Of a stretch of 64,000 nt of DNA, positions 1 to 8,740 are shown piece by piece. The DNA is from Natronoarchaeum rubrum. GTDB taxonomy: Archaea; Halobacteriota; Halobacteria; Halobacteriales; Natronoarchaeaceae. Every line of letters begins with the position of its first letter. Within the stretch, counting starts at the first letter, position 1. The position numbers were made by a program, and so were the translations under genes. The stretch lies in contig NZ_JANHDP010000008.1 in the NCBI RefSeq assembly GCF_024494695.1, positions 1 through 64,000 of the forward strand, written 5' to 3'. The notes under the pieces were generated by a model. That model worked only from the letters and a program-made list of their open reading frames with translations, had not been told where the DNA came from and searched no databases.

Positions 1-133
1 AGCCCGCGGTGTTGATCAGTACGCTCGCTGCGATCGCGGCGACCAGGATCATCGCGATGAAGATGATCAGGGTCTCGATCCCGACCTGCCCGCGGTCGGT
101 ATCTCTCGAAAAGTCTGGAAGTGTAACATCCAT
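1..133 (-). CDS. Archaellin (archaeal flagellin), N-terminal part only
   Basis: Structural subunit of the archaellum filament, cut by the window start. The visible 44 residues begin [20 protein letters not shown] and carry the class III signal peptide: basic residues, then RGQVGIET, where the prepilin peptidase would cut after Gly, followed by a long hydrophobic helix ([20 protein letters not shown]) that forms the filament core. 83 bases (6-88) are identical to bases 1208-1290 of the next archaellin gene, so the two are recent tandem paralogs or have undergone gene conversion. The start codon at 133 is preceded by the same leader (ending GATACACAGC) and the same AT-rich box 66 bases upstream as the paralog. 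Confidence 0.93.
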   Translation of the reverse strand, partial: MDVTLPDFSRDTDRGQVGIETLIIFIAMILVAAIAASVLINTAG

Positions 134-198
134 GCTGTGTATCCTCGTGATTGTTGTCCGACCACCGTTCCGGCGGTCGTTGCATCTTCGTTACAACG

Positions 199-210
199 TA
201 TATGAAAAAA
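199..210 (-). promoter_or_regulatory. Promoter box of the first archaellin gene
   Basis: On the plus strand the box reads TATATGAAAAAA, so the minus strand reads TTTTTTCATATA. It lies 66 bases before the archaellin start codon, exactly as the copy at 1401-1412 does before the second archaellin. A TATA box here predicts transcription starting near 178 and a leader of about 45 bases. The shared spacing and leader sequence suggest both archaellins are controlled alike. Confidence 0.6.
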
Positions 211-378
211 GGATAGCACCTACCAGTACAGGGCAGATAGTCCGATAGCCCCTCTATGATTAGGCAACAACTGATGGTGGCTAGAATCTGGGGCATAGAC
301 AGCTATTCGACGCCAAACGCGTGCTATTGCTGAGTCAGGTGCAAAAGAAAGGTCGCATTGTGCGCGTCGCCGCGTCGC

Positions 379-1335
379 TTACAGTTCGACCGCGTCCTCG
401 TCGTTGTAGGAACTCAACGACTGCGGGACGTTGACGACGGTGACGGCCTGGCTGCCGGACTGGGTGACAATCCGGACTGTTGCTTCTTCTCCTTCCTCCA
501 GATCTCGGAGGTCATTGTCGCTTTCGTCAGCGAGGTCAACCGTGATGGTGAAGCGGTCCTGCCGGTCGGTCAGAACAGGCACGGTGTTGTCGGGGTCGGT
601 CGTACCTTCGACTGCGAACGAGCCCACCTCGATGGACTCAGAGTAGCCGAGCGTGGCCTCGCCGTCGGGGCCGATGTACTCGACGGACGCGCCTTCGAGG
701 TCGATCTCGTTGGCGCCCGGCGACTGCATCACCGTCATGTTGATCCTGCCGATCTGGTTGCGGAGCGGTTCCTTAACAACCAAATTAGTAGCCAGATCGA
801 CGGACGTGCCATCAGACATGGTACTACTCACTGCAGTATCATTGTCGGGATTCCATTCGACACTGACAGTGTCTGCACCACTCGTGTCGATAGCATCATT
901 GAGATCAATCGTATCGCCCGGTTCAATGGTGTCCTGTTCGTCAGTCCAGACAGTGACGTAATCAGTCGACTCTGAGTCGTCAGTTTCCGTGATAGTTATG
1001 GTGCCGTTCCCGGACCAGAATGTTTGGCTATTAGTGTCATCATACGTAAGAACGTTTGCAGAGTTATCGTAGGTAAACGACGGGGTCCCTGTGCTCTCTT
1101 CAGTTTCCGTCGAAATCTCGCCGATGGAACTGATGACGAGCACTTGGTTCGACACCTGTGCCTCGGAGTCTTCGCTCGTCGCAGACGCCTGGTTTTGGAG
1201 GTAGCCGGCGGTGTTGATCAGTACGCTCGCTGCGATCGCGGCGACCAGGATCATCGCGATGAAGATGATCAGGGTCTCGATCCCGACCTGACCGCGGTCG
1301 GCATCTCTCGAAAGGTCTGGAATTGTGATGTCCAT
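379..1335 (-). CDS. Archaellin, archaellum filament subunit
   Basis: 318-residue filament protein. Residues 1-20 hold the class III signal peptide ending [11 protein letters not shown], cleaved by the archaellar prepilin peptidase; residues 20-45 are the hydrophobic assembly helix, followed by the polar stretch that starts the globular surface domain. The rest is acidic, rich in Asp, Glu, Ser and Thr, with N-glycosylation sequons such as NGT and NMT, as expected for a filament exposed to high salt. It follows the paralog cut at the window start and lies on the opposite strand to the small ArlD/E-like gene at 1620. The start is fixed by alignment with the paralog and by the shared leader. T-rich sequence on the minus strand at 345-356 is a plausible terminator. 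Confidence 0.95.
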   Translation of the reverse strand: MDITIPDLSRDADRGQVGIETLIIFIAMILVAAIAASVLINTAGYLQNQASATSEDSEAQVSNQVLVISSIGEISTETEESTGTPSFTYDNSANVLTYDDTNSQTFWSGNGTITITETDDSESTDYVTVWTDEQDTIEPGDTIDLNDAIDTSGADTVSVEWNPDNDTAVSSTMSDGTSVDLATNLVVKEPLRNQIGRINMTVMQSPGANEIDLEGASVEYIGPDGEATLGYSESIEVGSFAVEGTTDPDNTVPVLTDRQDRFTITVDLADESDNDLRDLEEGEEATVRIVTQSGSQAVTVVNVPQSLSSYNDEDAVEL

Positions 1336-1400
1336 GCTGTGTATCCTCGCGTTGATTATCCGGCTGCTCTCTTGGCAGCCGTTGGAGTCCAGTTACTAGG

Positions 1401-1412
1401 TATATGAAAAAA
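1401..1412 (-). promoter_or_regulatory. Promoter box of the second archaellin gene
   Basis: The same TATATGAAAAAA (plus-strand reading) as at 199-210, again 66 bases before the start codon at 1335. A 6-base inverted repeat, GCCCTA and TAGGGC around six bases, lies further upstream at about 1451-1468. Confidence 0.6.
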
Positions 1413-1619
1413 GCGTGCAGCCTACGAACGTAGGACCGCTACTGCAGTCGGCCCTATCTAATTAGGGCGAGTGCCAAGAAAGCCGACAGAGGTCCTCTTC
1501 TGTACGTTCTTCCCCGCGAGTGAGCAAGTACCAGTATCGACGTTATCCCGCGATCGTTACGAATAGTTGTCAAAAAGTAATAAACCAGTTCGGATAATGT
1601 GTGCGCCCAAGAACGTCGA

Positions 1620-2171
1620 ATGAGCAAGCACCATCCTAGCTCCGGCGCCCGGGCCGACGGCCCGCATCTGGAGAGTCTCGACGGCACGGCCGCGGAACAG
1701 GTCACCGCGATGGCGTGGGCGCGCTATCTCGGAAGCGCCTTCGGATCAAGCGGCGCGATCCGCGCGCTGCGGTACTACCGCGACGTGAGCTGGATCAGTC
1801 AGGACGTGTACCACACGATGGTCGACTACGTACGCGGGCTCTCGGTCGACGAACTCACCGAGGAGGAAGACGCTATCGACCGCGAGACCAGCGTGGAGTC
1901 GCTCCGAGACACGCCGTACGAGCGCCACGCGCGTTCGCTGGAGTTCGTCGCAGCGATCGCCGGCGACAGCATCGAGCGCGATCTCACGACGCTGCGCCTC
2001 GGCGACGAAGCGATGGGTGCCGCGACGGGCATCGGCGGCGGGAGCGCCGACAACGGCGGCGTCCCGAAGGAGAACCAGTGCGCTGCGACGACCGAGGGCG
2101 GCGAGCCGTGCACGCGACCCGCGCTCGGCGACAGCGAGTACTGTCACGAACACCACGACGCCGACGAGTGA
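1620..2171 (+). CDS. Small ArlD/E-domain protein with C-terminal zinc-binding motif
   Basis: 183 residues, divergent from the archaellins. The central part, from MAWARYLGSAFGSSGAIRAL through YYRDVSWISQDVYHTMVDYV, matches the FlaD/FlaE (ArlD/E) fold: a WxxYL-like start, a YY(R/D) segment, then 'WIS..V...+..Y+RGL'. ArlD/E proteins form the cytoplasmic ring around the archaellum motor. Unlike classical ArlD/E, this one ends in a metal-site pattern, C-AATTEGGEP-C then Y-C-HEHH. The ATG at 1620 is chosen over GTG at 1599 because an AT-rich box (AAAAAGTAATAAA, about 1571-1583) would start transcription close to 1605. The fold assignment is by recognition of conserved residues. An accessory or adaptor role in the motor is inferred. 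Confidence 0.7.
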   Translation: MSKHHPSSGARADGPHLESLDGTAAEQVTAMAWARYLGSAFGSSGAIRALRYYRDVSWISQDVYHTMVDYVRGLSVDELTEEEDAIDRETSVESLRDTPYERHARSLEFVAAIAGDSIERDLTTLRLGDEAMGAATGIGGGSADNGGVPKENQCAATTEGGEPCTRPALGDSEYCHEHHDADE

Positions 2172-2251
2172 TCGCGCTTCTCTCCATTTCCTACCGCTGG
2201 TAGCGACTGCAGCGGTCGGTACATCGAACTGGTCGTCCGGGGGCGACCCGG

Positions 2252-3997
2252 TCAGATCGAGATGATCGAGTTCATCAGGAACGTCGTGACCCACGCGATG
2301 ATGCCGCTCATCCAGACCATCGCGACGAAATGCGTCAGCGCGTTGAGCGAGTGGCCCCGGTCGACGATCCGGATCATCATCGACGAGAGGAACGCGTTGA
2401 GCAACACCGCGACGAAGAGGTAAAATCGGATCTCCGGAACGTCGTACACTTCAGGGTGGAGCAGCGCTCCCATCCCGGTCTGGGCGAGATCCATCTCGGC
2501 GGTGATGTCCGTGAGCAGTTCGACGATCTCCAGGCCGACGAAAAAGGAGAACGTGCTGGTCGCGGTGATGCCGTAGATGACGCCGATGATCGTGCCGGTC
2601 TCCTGGGTTCGCATCTGCCGGAGGTTCAGCACCTCCGTGAAGTTCTTCTCGATGAGGTTGCCCAGTTGGCGGGGCTCACCGCCCATCCGGCGGCCGACGA
2701 CGTACATGTCGCTGAACTTCTGGATCAGGTAGGAGCCGGTCTCGGCGGCGAAGTAGCGCCAGGCCAGCGTCGAGTTGATCTGCATCGCGAGGCGCTTGTA
2801 CAGGTCGTCGACGTTGTCGGTCAGGGCGCCGAAGTCCTTCCGGCGGAGACTCGACAGCACCGACGACGAGGAACTCTGCTTGACGCTCTCGACCGCGCCG
2901 AGCGCACGAATGAAGGAGGGGAACTCGGAGTCACGGCCCTTGACGCGGGCCTCCTCGCGCCGGATGACGAGGCCGGGAATCAACAGCGGCGTAAAGGGGA
3001 CCGCCATCCAGATGGCGTCGGGCAGGCCGGCGCGGGGGATAATCCCGTCCAGCGCGAGGTACGTGACCGCGGCGAGCAGCAGGCACAGGCCGGTCCCGAC
3101 GATCAGCGCGATTCGCAGGCGGACGTTGCGCTCCAATGCGATCCCCTCCGCGTGGCTCCAGATGGGGTCCTGGGGAGCGATGTTGTTCATCACGTACAGG
3201 AACGCCAGTTGGACGAAGAAATACAGCGTGATCACGCCCGACAGCGCGATCATCGGATCGACGCCGATCAGGAACGGCAGGAGGATCGCGAACACGAGCC
3301 CGAACGTCGTCGAGTTGATCACCGAGAGGTAGACGTCCTTCATGACGCTCAGGCGGTCGAGCTGGTTCTCGTAGCGCGTTTTGAAGTTCCGGAGGATGTT
3401 GTCCTGCTCGGACAGCAGGAACTCCGACATCGGCTGGCCCGCGCCGACCGTGTACGCCAGCCGTTCGAGGAAGTCCTCCATGAGCGGGCTGGCGACGCGC
3501 CTGGCGCGGAACCGACAGGCGTCGTCGAGGCTCTGATTCCAGGTGTCGATCAGCGCGACGATGTGGCCCATCTCCGTCGCGATCGCCTCGTACTCGTCTT
3601 CCTTCGAGAGCGTTCGGAACACTTCCACGCGGTCGATGTTCGTCGTCGACAGCACCGTGATGTGGGTGATGAAGAGGTGGAATCGCTCGCGGACCTGCTG
3701 TTGCTTGCGGTCCTGCATCAGCTTGGGGTAGACGACCGCCACGAACGGCAACAGCAGCGCGAGCATCACGACCGGTCCCGTCGCGACGCCGGGGATCGGC
3801 AGGAAGAAGGGCAGCAACATCACGCCGAACGCGCCCAGTATCGACGGGAACAGCACCGCAAGGAGGTACCGCCGGATCGACATGTCCATCTGCTCGTAGG
3901 CGAGCAGCAGCGACCTGATCGCCTCCTTGACGTCGACTGACTCACCCTCGTCTCTTCGGGCCGAGTCGGTCGTCGCCGCGTCGGAGCTGGTCGCCAT
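2252..3997 (-). CDS. arlJ: Archaellum assembly platform protein ArlJ (FlaJ)
   Basis: 581-residue polytopic membrane protein of the type II/IV secretion GspF family that anchors the ArlI ATPase and passes archaellins into the filament. Two similar halves are visible, each with a cytoplasmic helical domain (residues about 95-215 and 355-480) followed by paired membrane helices; further helices occur near 45-90 and 285-345 and the C-terminus is hydrophobic. Length fits haloarchaeal ArlJ. It is the last gene of the motor set on this strand. The 114-base gap to arlI upstream is the only sizeable gap in the run and contains an AACGTTAACC stretch, so a secondary promoter is possible. Confidence 0.95.
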   Translation of the reverse strand: MATSSDAATTDSARRDEGESVDVKEAIRSLLLAYEQMDMSIRRYLLAVLFPSILGAFGVMLLPFFLPIPGVATGPVVMLALLLPFVAVVYPKLMQDRKQQQVRERFHLFITHITVLSTTNIDRVEVFRTLSKEDEYEAIATEMGHIVALIDTWNQSLDDACRFRARRVASPLMEDFLERLAYTVGAGQPMSEFLLSEQDNILRNFKTRYENQLDRLSVMKDVYLSVINSTTFGLVFAILLPFLIGVDPMIALSGVITLYFFVQLAFLYVMNNIAPQDPIWSHAEGIALERNVRLRIALIVGTGLCLLLAAVTYLALDGIIPRAGLPDAIWMAVPFTPLLIPGLVIRREEARVKGRDSEFPSFIRALGAVESVKQSSSSSVLSSLRRKDFGALTDNVDDLYKRLAMQINSTLAWRYFAAETGSYLIQKFSDMYVVGRRMGGEPRQLGNLIEKNFTEVLNLRQMRTQETGTIIGVIYGITATSTFSFFVGLEIVELLTDITAEMDLAQTGMGALLHPEVYDVPEIRFYLFVAVLLNAFLSSMMIRIVDRGHSLNALTHFVAMVWMSGIIAWVTTFLMNSIISI

Positions 3998-4111
3998 GTG
4001 TGGAGTCAGTCGTTCGCTCTGGTGGTTGCGCTGGAGGTACGAAACGTTAACCCCCAGCCGTCGGGCGGTGTCGGGGAAAAGCCGCGGTCTGGGAGGCGGA
4101 CGGACATCACG

Positions 4112-5800
4112 TCAGACCGTCGGCTGGGGCGACGAGGGCAGCCCCGTGATGTCGATCGGCAGCGACTCGACGCCGTCGCGCTGGAACACCTGAATGGCGT
4201 CGTTGACCTCGTCGTACCCCAGCACGTCGGCCTCGATGAGTCGCTCGATGATCTGGGCGCGCCGTTCGAGCTCGTCGTAGATGTCGCGGGTGTTCTCGTA
4301 GCCCAGCAGTTCCGCGATCTGGTTTTCCAGCACGTGGGAGTTGTTCATCCCCGTGAACACGATGTCGTCGTCCTGGGGATCCCACTTGAACGCCTGCTGA
4401 GTGATGACGCCGTCGTCGACCTTCGAGTAGCCCTCGATCTCCTGGACGCTCGTCACGCGCCGCAGGACGCGATCGCCCTGCTTGACGCGGTTCTGGAACA
4501 GCGCCACGTCGCAGTTGTCCATGAACGTCTCGGGGACGTTGATCGGCTCCCCGGTAAAGCGCTGGATCATCGAGACGATGTCGGAGGCGTGGAACGTCAG
4601 CATGACGGGGTGGCCCGTCTGGGCGGCCTGGAACGCCATCTGTCCCTCGGCCCCGCGGACCTCGCCGACGATGATGTAGTCGGGACGCGAACGGAGCGCG
4701 GCGGCGACGAGGTCGAACAGGTCGATGTCGGAACTCTCGTCGTCGCCCTGTCCCTCGCGGGTCAGGAGTTGCTGCCAGGTGTCGTGCGGCGGCAGCACCT
4801 CCGCGGTGTCCTCAGCGGTGTAGATCTTCGAGTCCCGGGGGATGAACGAGGTGATGGCGTTCAGCGTCGTGGTCTTGCCCGACGCCGTCTCGCCGACGAC
4901 GAACACGGTCTGTTCGTTCTCCAGACAGAGCCAGAGGTACGCCGCGAGCTTCGGCGACAGGGTTCCCCACTTGGTGATCTGGAACACCGAGAGCGGCACC
5001 TCGTCGCCCTGACGGATCGTCAGCGAGGGACCCTGGACGGAGACGTCGTCGGAGTAGATGATGTTGATACGCGACCCGTCGGGCAGCGTCGAGTCGATGA
5101 TCGGGTTCGAGTCGCTGACCGGCGTGTCCATCCGCTCGCCCATGTTGCGGATCCAGTTCTCGAACTCGGCGGGCGTGCCGAAGTCCACGGTGGTAGGCAG
5201 CATGCCGTACGTGCCGTGGTCGACGTAGCACTGGTGGGGGCCGATGACGTGGATGTCCTCGTTCTGCGGGTCCTGCATCACCGGGTTCAGTGGGCCGAGC
5301 CCGACGATGTCGCGCTGGAGGCGATAGCGGATCCGGTGGTAGGTCTGGCGCGACAGCGAGATCCGGGTGCCCAGCACCTGCTGGAGCACGCCCGACGCCG
5401 TCCCGCCGACGTGGGTGACGCCGCCGAGCAGCTCGTCGATGTGGTCGACGAACTCCTGATCGTCGCTCGGTGCGGGCTTGTTGACGCTCTTTTCGAGGAT
5501 TCGCTGTCGCACGTCCTTGAACGTCGCCTTCTCCTCGGCGTCGAGCGTCGGTTCGACGACGTAGTAGGTCGTCGAGGACCCGACGTCGCCGTGAACGTGA
5601 CAGAACACGGGGTGTTCGTCTCGGGTCGGGTAGACGACGTTCGGGCGCGCCACCTCGTGACGGTCCTCCAGCTCGTCGGTGTACGCGGGATACTCGCCGT
5701 GCTCCTCGCGCTTCGCTTCGAGGTGCGTTCGCAGGTGGTCGTGCTGGTTCGCCAGCTCGGCGAGTTCGCCGGTCAGTTGCGGGGTGCCCAGTTCCGTCAT
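4112..5800 (-). CDS. arlI: Archaellum motor and assembly ATPase ArlI (FlaI)
   Basis: 562-residue hexameric ATPase that powers both archaellum assembly and rotation, docking on ArlJ from the cytoplasm. The secretion-ATPase core shows Walker A (GETASGKTTT, about residue 300), a Walker B region with YIIVGEVRGAE (about residue 375) and a His box (TFHASD). The N-terminal 150 residues form the family's specific domain. It follows arlH after three bases, so the two are almost certainly co-translated. Nothing is truncated and all nucleotide-binding motifs are intact. Confidence 0.96.
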   Translation of the reverse strand: MTELGTPQLTGELAELANQHDHLRTHLEAKREEHGEYPAYTDELEDRHEVARPNVVYPTRDEHPVFCHVHGDVGSSTTYYVVEPTLDAEEKATFKDVRQRILEKSVNKPAPSDDQEFVDHIDELLGGVTHVGGTASGVLQQVLGTRISLSRQTYHRIRYRLQRDIVGLGPLNPVMQDPQNEDIHVIGPHQCYVDHGTYGMLPTTVDFGTPAEFENWIRNMGERMDTPVSDSNPIIDSTLPDGSRINIIYSDDVSVQGPSLTIRQGDEVPLSVFQITKWGTLSPKLAAYLWLCLENEQTVFVVGETASGKTTTLNAITSFIPRDSKIYTAEDTAEVLPPHDTWQQLLTREGQGDDESSDIDLFDLVAAALRSRPDYIIVGEVRGAEGQMAFQAAQTGHPVMLTFHASDIVSMIQRFTGEPINVPETFMDNCDVALFQNRVKQGDRVLRRVTSVQEIEGYSKVDDGVITQQAFKWDPQDDDIVFTGMNNSHVLENQIAELLGYENTRDIYDELERRAQIIERLIEADVLGYDEVNDAIQVFQRDGVESLPIDITGLPSSPQPTV

Positions 5801-5803
5801 CGG

Positions 5804-6556
5804 TCAGGCCACCGTCCTGGTCACGATCGTCAGCCCGCGGCCGGACTGGACGGCGAAGCCGATGTTGTCGTCGACCTGATTGCCCATCCCCGCGAACTTC
5901 TTGACGACCATCTTCCGGCGGACCTCGTTGCCGATCGCCTCCATCTCCAGCGAGAGATAGACGTCCGAGACGTCCCGAAGCGGGCGCAAGGCGTTCTTCG
6001 GCAGCGAGTCGGGGTTGACCGTCAGCACGACGGTCTTGTCCTGTCCGACGATCTGCCGGAAGAACGTGATGAGGTTCTGCATGATGTCGTCGGCGTCGTC
6101 GTGCTCGCTGATCGCTTCGTAGTGGGGATCGTGCAGGAGGATCGAGTCGAACCCGTCGAAGATGATCACGTCGCTGCGCCACATCACCTCCGCGCGCATG
6201 AGCTGCGTGAGTAGCTCCCGGCCCTCGGTCTCCTCGGGGTCGTCGCCGTTGATCGTGTCTTTGGTGTCGACGTCGGCGTGGAGAAAGAGGAGCTGCTCGC
6301 GCAGCAGGTGGTCGACGACGTCGTACTCCATCGATCCCATCTGCTTGATCAGTCCGCCGGCCGTGAGCTCGGCGGAGACGTAGGTCACGTTGGTGCCCGT
6401 CTCGCAGAGGCCGTAACAGAAACGCTGGGTGATGACGCTCTTGCCGGCGCCGTGTTGGCCCTCAAGCAGTACGATGCTCCCCTCGGGAAGCCCGCCGCCG
6501 AGCGACGGGTTCACCCGGTCGCGTTCCTCGAGTCCGAGATTGTAAAGATCGGGCAT
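5804..6556 (-). CDS. arlH: Archaellum regulatory ATP-binding protein ArlH (FlaH)
   Basis: 250 residues of RecA/KaiC-like fold. ArlH binds ATP and sits inside the ArlC/D/E ring, touching ArlI. Walker A is visible as GQHGAGKSVI (about residues 33-42) and Walker B as VIIFDGFDSI near residue 125. The gene starts seven bases after arlG ends and is followed three bases later by arlI, consistent with one transcript. Walker B ending in a non-catalytic arrangement is typical of the family, which binds ATP more than it turns it over. Confidence 0.95.
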   Translation of the reverse strand: MPDLYNLGLEERDRVNPSLGGGLPEGSIVLLEGQHGAGKSVITQRFCYGLCETGTNVTYVSAELTAGGLIKQMGSMEYDVVDHLLREQLLFLHADVDTKDTINGDDPEETEGRELLTQLMRAEVMWRSDVIIFDGFDSILLHDPHYEAISEHDDADDIMQNLITFFRQIVGQDKTVVLTVNPDSLPKNALRPLRDVSDVYLSLEMEAIGNEVRRKMVVKKFAGMGNQVDDNIGFAVQSGRGLTIVTRTVA

Positions 6557-6563
6557 AGTCAGG

Positions 6564-7025
6564 TCAGTTAACGCGGAATCGTATGGTATCTTCGGCCGAG
6601 TTGATGCGGACGGTCGCGCGGTGCTCGCCGTCGGTCAGGCGCTCGGAGACGACGATGCGGAGCACGTCGCCCTCGTCCCAGGTCGAGGACTCGTCGTCGC
6701 CGACGACCGTGACGGTCGGTGCGGGCTGGTATCGCCCGTCGAGCAGCACGTCGGGCGGATCGGTGCCGACCTCGATGGCCCTGTTGCCGGTGTTTTTCAC
6801 CAGCAGCGTCACGCTCTCGTTGTTCGCGTCGTAGATCGACGCCGGACTGCCCGGGTCGCTGATGATCGTCACGTCGGTCTCGATGTCCTTGGCGACGCTC
6901 TCGCCGCGCTCGTCCATCGAGACCGTCATGCTCTGGACGTTGACCGTCAGCGTCGTCGCGACGCCGACTGACACCGTCAGTGCCGCGATGAAGATGATCA
7001 GGTGCGACACGGAGACGCTCGCCAT
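6564..7025 (-). CDS. arlG: Archaellum stator protein ArlG (FlaG)
   Basis: 153 residues. One N-terminal membrane helix (LIIFIAALTVSVGVATTLTV) is followed by a beta-sandwich domain facing the outside. In characterised archaella ArlG forms a filament capped by ArlF that links the motor to the S-layer. The start codon directly abuts the arlF stop codon, which signals tight translational coupling. The outer domain has NESVTLLVKNTGNRAIEVG-like beta strands found in the family. Confidence 0.92.
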   Translation of the reverse strand: MASVSVSHLIIFIAALTVSVGVATTLTVNVQSMTVSMDERGESVAKDIETDVTIISDPGSPASIYDANNESVTLLVKNTGNRAIEVGTDPPDVLLDGRYQPAPTVTVVGDDESSTWDEGDVLRIVVSERLTDGEHRATVRINSAEDTIRFRVN

Positions 7026-7472
7026 CTAGCTCACCACCGTGATATCGGTCGTCGAGCGTTCGATCCCGGTGCCGGTCACGACGACGACACGCTCGGGCGT
7101 CGTCGTCACGTCGCGGCCCTCGATTCGCAGCTGTTCGCCGGCGACCCAGAGCTCGCGGTCGGCGACGTCGTCGACGTACGTCGACCGGTTCGTCGCGATG
7201 ACGCCGTCGACGAGCAGGTCGGTCGCCTCGACGTCCATCGTGACGGTTCCGGTGTTGTTGACGGTGACGTCGAGGACGTCGGTCGTCGAATTGTACGTCG
7301 CCTCGTGGAGGACGATCTCGCTGTTGCGCGTGTCGAGCATCCGGTCCTCGCGAGTATCGGTCGCCTCCGAGACGTCTTGGACGGACTGTTCGACCGCGGG
7401 ATACAGCAACCCCACGCTGATCAGGAATCCGATCGAGAGGACTGCGACGGCGGCGCTGGTGCTGAACCCCAT
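7026..7472 (-). CDS. arlF: Archaellum stator protein ArlF (FlaF)
   Basis: 148 residues: N-terminal membrane helix (AAVAVLSIGFLISVGLLYPA), then a beta-sandwich domain containing the DVTVNNTGTVTMDV strand pattern typical of ArlF, which binds the S-layer protein in studied archaea. Together with ArlG it should form the stator. The stop codon touches the arlG start, and arlCDE ends six bases upstream. Confidence 0.92.
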   Translation of the reverse strand: MGFSTSAAVAVLSIGFLISVGLLYPAVEQSVQDVSEATDTREDRMLDTRNSEIVLHEATYNSTTDVLDVTVNNTGTVTMDVEATDLLVDGVIATNRSTYVDDVADRELWVAGEQLRIEGRDVTTTPERVVVVTGTGIERSTTDITVVS

Positions 7473-7478
7473 CCGAGA

Positions 7479-8486
7479 TCACCTCGGCCCGTCGGTTCTG
7501 GCGAGCTGGGCCTGCTGGGAGAGTCGGGCGATGAACCGGAAGCTTCGATCGTGGACGTCGGTGTTGAGATCGTTGCGGGGCGCCGAGTCGGACTCGCTCC
7601 ACGCACCGCTCAGCACGACTTCCAGCTCCCGACGGATCGACTCGCTCACCCAGTCGATGCGGTCGTAGTGGTCGAGCGCCTTGAGCGCCCCCTCCTCGCC
7701 GGCCGCGTCGATCAGCATCGCGAGCCACTCCATGACGAGCACGTCCGTGGCGTACGTGTCCGCGAACTCGGTCAGGTAGGGGCCGTTTTCGGGAGGAGCC
7801 GTCCCCGAGGGCGGCGACTCGGGCACCGGCGTCGAACTCGGTTCCTCGCGAGCCGGCGGGTCGGGCTCGGCGGCCGCCGGCTGGTCGTCGCTCTCGGACG
7901 ATCCGTGATCGTCGGACTCGGTTCGGCGTGCAGCCGCGGAGTGTCCGCCGCCGTTGCGTTCGAGGTTCTCGTCCCGAGCACTGTCCGATCCGTCCTCGGG
8001 GATGACGCCGTACGTCGACTCGCCGGTGTCCCGTCGTTCCTCGGACCGCTCCCAGTCCCGGGCGAACGGGTTGACGCCCTCGGTGAGTTGATCGTAGACG
8101 CCAAGCAGCGTCGCGTTGTGCTCCTCGATCTGGTCCATCCGTTCGTTGATGTCGAGCTGTTCGCTCTCGACGCCCTCGATCGACGCCTGGTTCTGCTCGA
8201 CGTCGTTGCGGATCTCCGAGAGCTCGTACTCGAAGTCGTTGATCCGTTCGACCAGCTCGTCGTCTTCGTCGTCGTCGTTCGACCGACCGCCGAACAGCCC
8301 GCCACCGGAACTGCCACCGTCGTCGGAGGTGGATTCCTCGGTCTCTCCCTCCGCCTCGGACGACTCCTCTTCGTCGGACTCATCATCGTCCTGAAGCGGA
8401 CCGTCCGGTCCGGCGTCGGGGCGATCTGTGTCGCCCGGTGCGAGCGCGTCCAACCCGAGTTCGTCGAGGATCGTTCCAATGTTCAT
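7479..8486 (-). CDS. arlCDE: Fused cytoplasmic archaellum ring protein ArlC-ArlD/E
   Basis: 335 residues, a fusion of the cytoplasmic ring components that link the motor to the chemotaxis adaptor in haloarchaea. Order: acidic disordered head (30-90), ArlC-like coiled coil (VERINDFEYELSEIRNDVEQ, about 95-165, ending LLGVYDQLTEGVNPF), a Pro/Ser/Glu-rich linker (170-250), and a C-terminal ArlD/E domain (YATDVLVMEWLAMLIDAAGE, then YYDRIDW-like HYDRIDWVSESIRRELEVVL). The ATG at 8486 (MNIGTILDELGLD) is preferred over an upstream alternative because it begins the conserved N-terminal helix. It is the first gene of the arlCDE-F-G-H-I run. Confidence 0.9.
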   Translation of the reverse strand: MNIGTILDELGLDALAPGDTDRPDAGPDGPLQDDDESDEEESSEAEGETEESTSDDGGSSGGGLFGGRSNDDDEDDELVERINDFEYELSEIRNDVEQNQASIEGVESEQLDINERMDQIEEHNATLLGVYDQLTEGVNPFARDWERSEERRDTGESTYGVIPEDGSDSARDENLERNGGGHSAAARRTESDDHGSSESDDQPAAAEPDPPAREEPSSTPVPESPPSGTAPPENGPYLTEFADTYATDVLVMEWLAMLIDAAGEEGALKALDHYDRIDWVSESIRRELEVVLSGAWSESDSAPRNDLNTDVHDRSFRFIARLSQQAQLARTDGPR

Positions 8487-8740
8487 GAATCGCCCATCTA
8501 AAGCTGAACGCTGATACCGTATCACCGGGGATAAATCACGTACCTAACTAAAGAGGCAACCAAGAAGCACGTACCGAGGGCAGCCGAATCTTCGTGACAC
8601 ATGGTGACAAGTGACTCGGCGTGATCGCCCGAGAGCGTCGGTGAAGGCGTCCGAGGACGATGAAGTACCGAACGTTCGCATCGAACGGGAGACGAAACGG
8701 GACCCGAGGAAGCGTAGAGATTCGACCGGTTCGAGCGTCG

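Noticed and set aside
3998..6214. A 738-codon open frame antisense to arlI and arlH
   Set aside because: High GC at third positions keeps the antisense frame open; translated product is Asp/Val/Arg repetitive and lacks domains, while arlI has all ATPase motifs.
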